From Acidimicrobiia bacterium (GTDB taxonomy: Bacteria > Actinomycetota > Acidimicrobiia > IMCC26256 > JAENVU01), in NCBI GenBank assembly GCA_025357995.1, contig JANYLF010000183.1:1-6385 (forward strand): DNA of 6,385 bases, in the 5' to 3' direction. The notes beneath the pieces were generated by a model. The model saw only the letters and a list, made by a program, of their open reading frames with translations, did not search any database and was not told the DNA's origin. Of the stretch, positions 1 to 5,645 are shown piece by piece; within the stretch, counting starts at the first letter, position 1; the number at the start of each line of letters is the position of its first letter. The translations under genes and the position numbers were made by a program.

Positions 1-187
1 GGACATGGACAAGGTGAACGTGAACGGCGGCGCGATCGCGCTCGGTCACCCACTCGGCTGCTCGGGGGGCCGGCTCATGACCACGCTGCTCAACGAGCTG
101 GAGCGCACTGGTGGCCGCTACGGATTGCAGACGATGTGCGAGGGTGGCGGCATGGCCAACGCCACGATCATCGAACGCCTGGGCTGA
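1..187 (+). CDS. Thiolase (acetyl-CoA acyltransferase), C-terminal fragment
   Basis: This is the last 61 codons of a thiolase whose start lies left of the window; the reading frame is open from base 2 and ends in TGA at 185-187. Two thiolase signatures are visible. The first is NVNGGAIALGHPLGCSGGR, which carries the GHP histidine that activates the cysteine nucleophile. The second is MCEGGGMANATIIERL, a variant of the CxGGGxG motif that carries the C-terminal acid/base cysteine. Thiolases condense or cleave acyl-CoA units, as in the last step of beta-oxidation. The CEGGGMANATIIERL ending resembles the FadA-type enzymes of Actinobacteria, so a degradative role is more likely than a biosynthetic one; this is inferred from family resemblance. 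The true length and substrate cannot be read from this fragment. The next gene starts 3 bases after the stop, which suggests co-translation. Confidence 0.95.
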   Translation, partial: DMDKVNVNGGAIALGHPLGCSGGRLMTTLLNELERTGGRYGLQTMCEGGGMANATIIERLG

Positions 188-190
188 GCC

Positions 191-469
191 ATGCCCATCG
201 AGGTGCGGGCGCTGATCGCGGTGGTCGCCGCGCTCGTCTTCTACCTGATCGCCGTGCGGATCGTTCGGGTGATGCTGGCGCCGCCACCGCCGGACGAGCC
301 GGACCTCACATTGCTCCGGCCGGTGGACTACCGGTATCGGTGCACGGTGTGCGGCACCGAGGTGACGATGACGGCAGCGCCCTCCCCGGACGGCCAGCCC
401 GTCGAGTCCCCGGACGCCCCCCGCCACTGCCGTGAGGACATGCGGCTCCTCGGCGTCACCACGCCCTGA
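191..469 (+). CDS. Small single-pass membrane protein with Cys/His (zinc-ribbon-like) cluster
   Basis: I cannot name this 92-residue protein. Residues about 6-29 form one hydrophobic helix (ALIAVVAALVFYLIAVRIVRVML), followed by a proline-rich linker (APPPPDEPD, 30-38). The remaining tail of about 50 residues contains Cys51-x2-Cys54 (CTVCG) and, 24 residues after Cys54, His79-Cys80. This could be a CxxC...HC metal site like those of small zinc ribbons, but metal binding is inferred. Positive charges follow the helix (VRIVRV), so the tail is probably cytoplasmic. The ATG lies 3 bases after the thiolase stop, and no other start is closer, so it is probably translated together with the thiolase. 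It may be an accessory or regulatory factor of that operon; nothing in the sequence shows a reaction. Confidence 0.8.
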   Translation: MPIEVRALIAVVAALVFYLIAVRIVRVMLAPPPPDEPDLTLLRPVDYRYRCTVCGTEVTMTAAPSPDGQPVESPDAPRHCREDMRLLGVTTP

Positions 470-486
470 CCAGGACCGATACCCGG

Positions 487-495
487 TTATCCACA
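487..495 (+). promoter_or_regulatory. Perfect DnaA-box 9-mer TTATCCACA
   Basis: The sequence matches the strongest consensus DnaA box with no mismatch. It lies in the 68-base gap between two convergent genes, just before a hairpin with the related core TTCCCCAC. For equal base composition, about 0.05 such 9-mers are expected by chance in a window of this size on both strands, and fewer in GC-rich DNA. The surrounding gene order is the one found near oriC in other Actinobacteria. A real DnaA-binding site is plausible, but one box does not make an origin. Confidence 0.5.
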
Positions 496-500
496 GGCTT

Positions 501-519
501 TTCCCCACTCTGTGGGGAA
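501..519. terminator. Perfect 8-bp hairpin between convergent genes (candidate bidirectional terminator)
   Basis: TTCCCCAC (501-508) and GTGGGGAA (512-519) are exact inverted repeats around a 3-base loop TCT. The element lies between the stop of the small membrane protein gene (469) and the stop of crgA (538), which is where a shared terminator would sit. Neither strand has a T-run after the stem, so it is not a canonical Rho-independent terminator; hairpins without T-runs are common in Actinobacteria. Its arms also resemble degenerate DnaA boxes (7 of 9 matches for TTCCCCACA on the minus strand), so it could instead belong to a DnaA-binding element. Confidence 0.4.
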
Positions 520-537
520 GTACAGCTGTGTAACTCC

Positions 538-768
538 CTAACGAAGCAACGTCGCCACGACGAAGCCGATCGTGACTTCGGAGATGCCGATGAGGAGGAA
601 GGCGTTGTTGGCACCGCCGGGGAGCATCCCGAAGTAGTTCGTCACGATCACGACGATCCCGAGCAGGATCAACGCGAACATCAGCGTTGGGACCCAGAGT
701 TTGCTCGGGGGCAGGTTCTTGGGCTTGGCGACGGGTTGGGGGCGACGTTTCGTCTTCGACTGCGGCAC
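538..768 (-). CDS. crgA: Cell division protein CrgA
   Basis: CrgA is a small actinobacterial membrane protein that interacts with FtsZ, FtsQ, FtsI and other wall synthases, and helps coordinate septation with peptidoglycan synthesis. From the GTG at 766-768 the product is 76 residues. It has a basic cytoplasmic N-terminus (PQSKTKRRPQPVAKPK), a first membrane helix (about 24-43, LWVPTLMFALILLGIVVIV), a short loop with GMLPGGANNAF, and a second helix reaching the end (about 55-75). This is the two-helix CrgA plan and close to the usual 80-95 residues. I chose the GTG because the resulting N-terminus (MPQSKTKRR) resembles known CrgA starts such as MPKSKVRKK. A TTG at 790-792 would add eight residues, but its only Shine-Dalgarno-like sequence abuts it with no spacer. 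The divergent neighbour is trpG/pabA, as in mycobacteria, where only Rv0012 intervenes. Confidence 0.88.
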   Translation of the reverse strand: MPQSKTKRRPQPVAKPKNLPPSKLWVPTLMFALILLGIVVIVTNYFGMLPGGANNAFLLIGISEVTIGFVVATLLR

Positions 769-792
769 GGCGGGAGAGGTTATCGAGCCCAA

Positions 793-798
793 CCCTCC
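793..798 (-). promoter_or_regulatory. GGAGGG Shine-Dalgarno-like site upstream of crgA, badly spaced
   Basis: On the minus strand GGAGGG directly touches the in-frame TTG (790-792), lies 9 bases before an in-frame ATA (781-783), and is 24 bases before the GTG at 768 that I prefer by homology. Normal spacing would favour the ATA, a very rare start codon. The motif is strong but does not settle the crgA start, and may be fortuitous. Confidence 0.3.
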
Positions 799-824
799 AG
801 TGAGTTCCGGTACCGTCCTCGGCG

Positions 825-1409
825 ATGGGCTCCCGGGTGTTGGTGATCGACAATTACGACTCGTTCGTCTACAACCTTGTCCAATATCTGGGTGAGCTCG
901 GCGCGGAGCCGATCGTGCATCGCCACGATGCCATGAGTGTGGATGCGCTCCGTGCGCTCGCGCCGGACGCGGTCTTGATCTCGCCGGGTCCGGGCCGCCC
1001 CGAGGATGCCGGCGTGTCGATCGATGCCATCGGCGCGTTCGGTGAGGCCGGCGTTCCGGTGCTCGGCGTGTGTCTCGGCCATCAGTGCATCGGCGAGCGC
1101 TACGGCGGCAACGTTGTCCGCGCGGAACGGGTCATGCACGGGAAGACCTCCGAGGTCACCCACACGGGCGTCGGCGTGTTCGCGGGTTTGCCGAGTCCGT
1201 TCACGGCGACGCGGTACCACTCGCTCGTCGTGGACGACGTGCCCGTGCCCGACTGCCTCGAGGTGACCGCGCAGACCGTCGACGGCATCGTGATGGGGCT
1301 TCGTCACCGCGAGTTTCCGATTCACGGCGTGCAGTTCCACCCCGAAGCGGTCCTCACCGAACACGGTCACGACCTGTTGCGCAACTTTCTCGCCTTCGTC
1401 ACGCCGTAG
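825..1409 (+). CDS. pabA: Glutamine amidotransferase subunit of anthranilate / aminodeoxychorismate synthase
   Basis: This class I glutamine amidotransferase releases ammonia from glutamine and passes it to a chorismate-using partner (TrpE for tryptophan, PabB for folate). The 194 residues match the usual length of the stand-alone subunit. Visible motifs are the N-terminal VLVIDNYDSFVYNL (5-18), the oxyanion-loop region SPGPG (53-57), the nucleophile elbow GVCLGHQ with Cys83, the MHGK segment (104-107), and FHPEAVLTEHG with the triad His172 and Glu174. All catalytic residues are present. The ATG at 825 puts the first beta strand at the proper place; no Shine-Dalgarno sequence precedes it, so a leaderless or short-leader mRNA is possible. 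The position beside crgA and the pknB cluster matches Rv0013 of M. tuberculosis, annotated as trpG or pabA. No pabB, pabC or trp gene is in view, so it may serve both pathways. Confidence 0.93.
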   Translation: MGSRVLVIDNYDSFVYNLVQYLGELGAEPIVHRHDAMSVDALRALAPDAVLISPGPGRPEDAGVSIDAIGAFGEAGVPVLGVCLGHQCIGERYGGNVVRAERVMHGKTSEVTHTGVGVFAGLPSPFTATRYHSLVVDDVPVPDCLEVTAQTVDGIVMGLRHREFPIHGVQFHPEAVLTEHGHDLLRNFLAFVTP

Positions 1410-1440
1410 GCGCGCCACCGGCCACCTCGCGGTCTACGGC
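1403..1440. terminator. Inverted repeat spanning the stop codons of two convergent genes
   Basis: GCCGTAG (1403-1409) and CTACGGC (1434-1440) are perfect 7-bp inverted repeats. Each arm contains the TAG stop of its gene: pabA on plus, mutY on minus. The stem can be extended with a G-T pair, C1411-G1432 and, past a bulged G1431, three more pairs (1412-1414 with 1428-1430). There is no T-run on either side. A shared terminator hairpin is plausible because only 24 bases separate the two stops. Confidence 0.4.
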
Positions 1441-2219
1441 AACGACGCGGCGCGACGGTGCACGACGGCCAGGCCGTCGGCGACGAGCGACGCGAGCGCC
1501 TCACCGTCGAGTTCGTCGGTGGAAACGCGAGCTTCGGAGCGGAGGCGAGCCATCACCTGACCCCGGCGCTGGCGGAACGATCCCGCGAACGCGGCCTGGC
1601 GCGTGCGCACTTCGTTGGGCAAGGGACCGCGCGTCACGCAGCGGCGGCGGATCGGACACGTGGCGCACGCCGGGGCGCGCGCGGTGCAGACCGTCGCTCC
1701 CAGGTCCATGAGCGCGAGCAGACGATCACGGCCGGTCAGGCCCACGCCGACGCGGACGCTCCCGGCTTCCGCGGCGCGCTCGGTGAGCAGCTCTCCGCTC
1801 ACTCGCTGCACAACGCGACGGATGTTGACCTCCACCGCGGGCACGTCGACGAGATCGGCCTGGGCACTCACGGCCGCCGCGGTGTAGCGACCGACCCCCG
1901 AGAGCGCGGTGAGATCGTCGGGCCAACCATCGTGATCGATGACGCGGGCCGCTTCCCACAAGCGCCGGGCGCGGCGGGGGTAGCCGAGGCGGCCCCACGC
2001 GGTGATCACCGCACCGACGGTCCCCGCGGCCATGACCTCGGCGGTGGGAAACCGGGCGATGAACTCGGGCCATGCGTCGAGCACACGATTCACCTGGGTC
2101 TGTTGGAGCATGACCTCGCTCATCAGCACCGTCCAGCGATCGCGAGTGGCGCGCCACGGCAAATCATGTCGGCCGTTGTCCGAGTACCACGCGGCGAGCG
2201 GCCCGCGATGGAGTCGCAT
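1434..2219 (-). CDS. mutY: A/G-specific adenine glycosylase, MutY-like (HhH-GPD and 4Fe-4S), with Glu at the catalytic Asp position
   Basis: MutY removes adenine mispaired with 8-oxoguanine in base excision repair. The 261-residue product has the MutY N-terminus GRHDLPWR (16-23), the motif SEVMLQQTQV (34-43) with the catalytic Glu35, the helix-hairpin-helix SGVGRYTAAAV (107-117) with Tyr112, and a complete 4Fe-4S site Cys178-x6-Cys185-x2-Cys188-x5-Cys194. The end (FAGSFRQRRGQVMARLR...LVADGLAVVHRRAASLP) resembles the short C-terminal part of actinobacterial MutY proteins; it is shorter than the full 8-oxoG-recognition domain of E. coli MutY (350 residues). The odd point is Glu130 in VPAVEVNIRRV, where the family normally has Asp in VDxNVxRV; Asn132 is kept. 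The ATG at 2219 lies 14 bases after the pknB stop with no Shine-Dalgarno sequence, so reinitiation from pknB translation is likely. The family is clear; full glycosylase activity is not. Confidence 0.9.
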   Translation of the reverse strand: MRLHRGPLAAWYSDNGRHDLPWRATRDRWTVLMSEVMLQQTQVNRVLDAWPEFIARFPTAEVMAAGTVGAVITAWGRLGYPRRARRLWEAARVIDHDGWPDDLTALSGVGRYTAAAVSAQADLVDVPAVEVNIRRVVQRVSGELLTERAAEAGSVRVGVGLTGRDRLLALMDLGATVCTARAPACATCPIRRRCVTRGPLPNEVRTRQAAFAGSFRQRRGQVMARLRSEARVSTDELDGEALASLVADGLAVVHRRAASLP

Positions 2220-2233
2220 CAGCGGAAGATACG

Positions 2234-4114
2234 TCAGGTGGTGGCTGTCGTGGACGACGTAGAAGTAGGCGGCGCGATGCCCACGGTGATCGTGACCGTG
2301 GAACCAACATCGGCCTTGGTCAACGCTGCCGGGTTCTGACTGATGACCTTGCCGATGTTGGTGTTCGTCGAGACGGCCTGACTCACGTTGACCTGGAATC
2401 CGGCCGCCGAAATCGCGTTCACCGCCGCCGACTGCGACAGGCCGACGACGTCGGGCACCGTTGCTTGCTTCGCCCCGGACGACACGACGATGGCAACCGT
2501 CGTGTCCTTCGCCTGGGGTGTGCCGGCCGCCGGCTGCGTGCGGATGACCCGACCCGCCGGGACGGTGCCGCTCGGTTCGTTGGTCTGGGACACCCGGAAG
2601 CCGGCGGCCGCGAGCTTCTGGGTCGCGTCCACGATGCTGAGTCCGGCCACGTCGGGAACCAGGACCGGCGCGGGCCCGGCGGAGACAAAGATCGTCACCT
2701 TGCTGTTGGGCTCGACTTTGGCGCCACCGACGGGATCGGTACGCGTCACGAGCCCTTGCTTCACCGTGTCGCTCTGCTCGTTGGCCGGGGTCACCTCGAA
2801 GCCCGCCTTCTCGAGCTGCGAGGTGGCGGTCACGAGATCGAGGCCCGCGACCTTGGGCACCGTGGCCCGGCCCGCGCCGTCGGACACAAAGATCGTGATC
2901 ACCGTTCCCGTCTTGCGAAACTCGCCTTCTTGCGGTGACTGATCAACCACCGTGCCGGGGGTTTTCGAGGTGTGTTCCTGCTTCACCGTGACCTTGAAGC
3001 CCTGGCCTTCCAGCACCTTGCGGGCATTCGCCTCGGTCTGGCCGATCACGCTCTTGACCGTGACGGTCTTGGCGCTCGTGTTGGTGTCGTTGAACACCTG
3101 GATGAGAAGGAAAGCGACCACGCCGATGAGCGCGACGAGAAATGCGATCACCAGCGCTACGGGACCGCGTGACTTGGGACGCGCCGGGCCACTCGTGCCC
3201 GCGATGACCGGGGCGACCGACGTGCGCGCCATCGCGACCGTCTCGTCTCCGATCGCGGCGACCGCGGCGGTGGCGGGACCGCCGATGACCGCTTGTCCCC
3301 GTCGGAATCGGAGGAGATCGGCCCGCAGCTCGTCGGCCGATTGGTAGCGCTCGTTGGGATCCTTGGCGAGACACGTGAGGATGATTGCCTCTAGCGGAGG
3401 TGGGAGATCCGGCGCACGTTGCGACGGAGCCTTCACGGGCTCGCGCACGTGCAGGTAGGCGACGGAAACCGCGCTGTCGCCCGCGAACGGCACCGAGCCG
3501 GTGACCATCTCGTAGAGCACGACGCCGAGCGAATAGATATCGGAGCGGGCGTCGACGGGCAGACCCTGCGCCTGCTCGGGCGAGAAGTACGTGGCGGTGC
3601 CCATGACCGCGCCCGTGCGAGTGAGACCGTCGCCCACGCCGTTGGCCCGCGCGATCCCAAAGTCGGTGACCTTCACCTGACCGGTGGGGGTGATCAGCAC
3701 GTTGCCGGGCTTGATGTCGCGATGCACCACACCCGCGCGATGCGCCGCCGCGAGGGCCTTCGCGATGTCGGCGCCGATCTGCGCGGCTTGGGCCGACGCG
3801 ACGGTCCCGTCGTTGATGACGTCGCGCAGGGTACGACCCTCCACGTACTCCATCACGATGAACGACGTCGCTTGCTCCTGGCCCCAGTCGTAGACCGCGA
3901 CGATGGTGGGGTCGTTCAAGCTGGCCGCGGCCTGCGCTTCGAGGCGGAACCGTTCGACGAACGAGGGGTCGCGTGAGAGCTCGGCGGGTAACACCTTGAG
4001 CGCCACCGCGCGGTCGAGCTTGGTGTCTCGCGCCAGGTAGACGTTGGCCATACCGCCGCGCGCGATCTCGCGCACGATCTCGTAACGGTCGGCGTAGATG
4101 GTCGGGTCAGCCAT
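2234..4114 (-). CDS. pknB: Membrane Ser/Thr protein kinase with four PASTA domains, PknB
   Basis: PknB phosphorylates cell-wall and division proteins and senses muropeptides or lipid II through extracellular PASTA repeats. The 626 residues read in order: kinase domain about 11-270, basic/low-complexity juxtamembrane stretch, one membrane helix (about 318-341), then four PASTA repeats (about 350-417, 418-487, 488-553, 554-615) and a short Ser/Thr tail. Key kinase residues are present: glycine loop ARGGMANVYLA (18-28), Lys40, Glu59, HRDIKPGN (131-138, Asp133), DFG (151-153) and SPE (178-180). Thr165 and Thr167 in the activation loop correspond in position to the autophosphorylated Thr171/Thr173 of M. 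tuberculosis PknB. PASTA repeats 3 and 4 begin with the typical VPDVxGL; repeat 1 (VTVKSVIGQ) is more divergent. The ATG at 4114 places the kinase fold correctly, although no Shine-Dalgarno sequence is visible. The gene is 57 bases downstream of pbpA, in the same operon. Confidence 0.97.
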   Translation of the reverse strand: MADPTIYADRYEIVREIARGGMANVYLARDTKLDRAVALKVLPAELSRDPSFVERFRLEAQAAASLNDPTIVAVYDWGQEQATSFIVMEYVEGRTLRDVINDGTVASAQAAQIGADIAKALAAAHRAGVVHRDIKPGNVLITPTGQVKVTDFGIARANGVGDGLTRTGAVMGTATYFSPEQAQGLPVDARSDIYSLGVVLYEMVTGSVPFAGDSAVSVAYLHVREPVKAPSQRAPDLPPPLEAIILTCLAKDPNERYQSADELRADLLRFRRGQAVIGGPATAAVAAIGDETVAMARTSVAPVIAGTSGPARPKSRGPVALVIAFLVALIGVVAFLLIQVFNDTNTSAKTVTVKSVIGQTEANARKVLEGQGFKVTVKQEHTSKTPGTVVDQSPQEGEFRKTGTVITIFVSDGAGRATVPKVAGLDLVTATSQLEKAGFEVTPANEQSDTVKQGLVTRTDPVGGAKVEPNSKVTIFVSAGPAPVLVPDVAGLSIVDATQKLAAAGFRVSQTNEPSGTVPAGRVIRTQPAAGTPQAKDTTVAIVVSSGAKQATVPDVVGLSQSAAVNAISAAGFQVNVSQAVSTNTNIGKVISQNPAALTKADVGSTVTITVGIAPPTSTSSTTATT

Positions 4115-4171
4115 GCGGTGAAGTCACGCTACTTGGGGCTCATTTCGGATCGTGGGCACTTGTTGTTGCCC

Positions 4172-5632
4172 TCAATGCACCAGGAGATAGCGCAGGATCT
4201 TCGCCGCGATCGGCGCAGCCAGGTGACCGCCGGTGGCGTCACCGCCCATGTTGCCGCCGTGCTCCACGATGACCGCGATGGCGTATTGCGGCTTCTCGGC
4301 CGGGGCAAATGCGACGAACCACGCGTGTGGAGCTACATCGCGTGTGGTCTGCGCGGTGCCGGTCTTGCCGGCCACCTGGATGCCCGGGATCTGTGCCGCA
4401 GTGCCGGTGCCGTGGTTCACGACGTTGATCATCAGGTCGCGCAGGATCGCGGCCGTCCCCGGCGACGTCGCGCGCCGCCACACTCGTTGCGGGATCGTGG
4501 CGAGCTGCTTGCCTTCGTCGTCGAGTATGACGGTGCCCACGTGGGGTTGCATGATCAGGCCGCCGTTCGCGATCGCGGACGCGACCAACGCCATCTGGAG
4601 CGGCGTGGCGGCGACGTCGCCCTGACCGATGCCGGCGAGCGCGAAGCGCGGTTTCGCCGTGTCGAAACTCCCGAACGCGGGGCCGGTGCTCGCGACCGCG
4701 CCGGGGGAAACGTCGAGTGGCGGAACGTTGTAGATGCCGAACTTCTGCATCGCCGGGGGGAAGTCGTTCCCCAACGCGAGGCCGACCGCACCGAACGCGG
4801 TGTTGCACGACTGCGTGAACACCCCGGTGAGATCGCCGCCGCACGATTCATGACCGAAGTTGGCAATGGTGTTGCTCGTCTGGGGAACCGGCAACTCGCG
4901 CAGGGTGGGGAACCTCGTATCGAGGGCGACCTTATTGGTGTCGAGAGCGGCCGTGGCGGTGACGACCTTGAACGTGGAGCCCGGCGGATAGATCTCGCGA
5001 AACGCGCGGGCGAGTGATGGCTTGTCCGGTGTGTTGTTCAAGAGGTCGAAGTACGCCTGTACCTTGCGCGTGTCGTGACCGGCGAGGGGTTGCGGGTCGT
5101 AGGTGGGGTTGGAGTACATCGCGACGATCGCGCCCGTCGACGGTTCGATCACCACGACCGAGCCCTTCTGCTCACCCAGGGCCTGCTTCGCGACGAGTTG
5201 CACGTCGACGCGCAGGCTCGTCCGGAGATTGCCCACGCGCTTAATACCGCGCAGGAAATCGCGCACGACGTCACGCACGCCGAGCTTGAAGCTGCCGCGC
5301 CCGGCTAACACGTCGTTGTACGTCTTCTCGAGCCCGGTGTTGCCGATGACGATCGACTGATACCCCACGATCTGGCTGACGAGCGCGCCGAGCGGATAGG
5401 TCCGCGCCAACTTGAACTCATCGTGACTCGGCACCGACGTGGCGAGGACCTTGTCGTCGGCACTCACGATGGTGCCGCGGGGGCTCTGGAGATCCTTGAG
5501 CGTGTCGCGACTGTTGCGAGGATCGTGGGCCAGGTGCTTCGCGTCGAACACCTGGAGGTACGTCAACTGAGCGACGAGGAGCAGTAGCAAGGCGGTGACG
5601 GCGATGCCGACCCGCCGAATCCCAACACTCAC
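4172..5632 (-). CDS. pbpA: Class B penicillin-binding protein (transpeptidase) PbpA
   Basis: PbpA cross-links peptidoglycan as D,D-transpeptidase, working with the SEDS polymerase encoded just upstream. From the GTG at 5632 the product is 486 residues, close to the 491 of M. tuberculosis PbpA. It has a signal-anchor helix (about 8-28), the class B N-terminal part with SPRGTI (50-55), and a transpeptidase domain with all three motifs: Ser219-x-x-Lys222 (STFK), Ser275-Cys-Asn277 (SCN) and Lys423-Thr-Gly (KTGTAQ). It carries no PASTA domain. I chose GTG 5632 because it is preceded by GAGGTG at 5-base spacing and begins 13 bases after the rodA stop; the ATG at 5695 would overlap rodA by 50 bases and add an Arg-rich extension. 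Cys264 (HESCGG) and Cys276 lie near each other and could form a disulphide beside the active site. Confidence 0.95.
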   Translation of the reverse strand: MSVGIRRVGIAVTALLLLLVAQLTYLQVFDAKHLAHDPRNSRDTLKDLQSPRGTIVSADDKVLATSVPSHDEFKLARTYPLGALVSQIVGYQSIVIGNTGLEKTYNDVLAGRGSFKLGVRDVVRDFLRGIKRVGNLRTSLRVDVQLVAKQALGEQKGSVVVIEPSTGAIVAMYSNPTYDPQPLAGHDTRKVQAYFDLLNNTPDKPSLARAFREIYPPGSTFKVVTATAALDTNKVALDTRFPTLRELPVPQTSNTIANFGHESCGGDLTGVFTQSCNTAFGAVGLALGNDFPPAMQKFGIYNVPPLDVSPGAVASTGPAFGSFDTAKPRFALAGIGQGDVAATPLQMALVASAIANGGLIMQPHVGTVILDDEGKQLATIPQRVWRRATSPGTAAILRDLMINVVNHGTGTAAQIPGIQVAGKTGTAQTTRDVAPHAWFVAFAPAEKPQYAIAVIVEHGGNMGGDATGGHLAAPIAAKILRYLLVH

Positions 5633-5637
5633 GCCGA

Positions 5638-5643
5638 CACCTC
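5638..5643 (-). promoter_or_regulatory. Ribosome binding site GAGGTG that fixes the pbpA start
   Basis: GAGGTG on the minus strand lies 5 bases before the GTG at 5630-5632 and starts 2 bases after the rodA stop codon (5646-5648). It supports GTG 5632 over the upstream ATG at 5695 and suggests that rodA and pbpA are translationally coupled, which fits a pair of partner enzymes. Confidence 0.65.
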
Positions 5644-5645
5644 GC

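Noticed and set aside
877..885. TTGTCCAAT as a second DnaA box
   Set aside because: It matches only about 7 of 9 consensus bases and lies inside the conserved start of pabA (NLVQYL), so coding constraint explains it; similar TTGTCC words occur in other genes here.
780..1418. Long minus-strand open frame of 212 codons opposite pabA
   Set aside because: It mirrors a clear amidotransferase with intact catalytic motifs; the composition (rich in Arg, His, Asp, Val) is typical of antisense frames in GC-rich DNA.
1458..2339. Plus-strand open frame of 293 codons opposite mutY
   Set aside because: It is antisense to the MutY motifs and runs into the opposite strand of pknB; no recognisable domain.
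2280..3064. Tandem repeat-like similarity within the pknB 3' half
   Set aside because: These are the four PASTA domains, repeated at the protein level with diverged DNA; not a mobile or satellite repeat.
4154..4171. GGGCA/TGCCC inverted repeat between pbpA and pknB as a terminator
   Set aside because: A 5-bp stem with an 8-base loop and no T-run is too weak, and it would cut an operon that is otherwise continuous.
4118..5017. Plus-strand open frame of 299 codons opposite pbpA
   Set aside because: It is antisense to the transpeptidase SxN and KTG motifs; Arg/Gly/Ala-rich with no fold or helix pattern.
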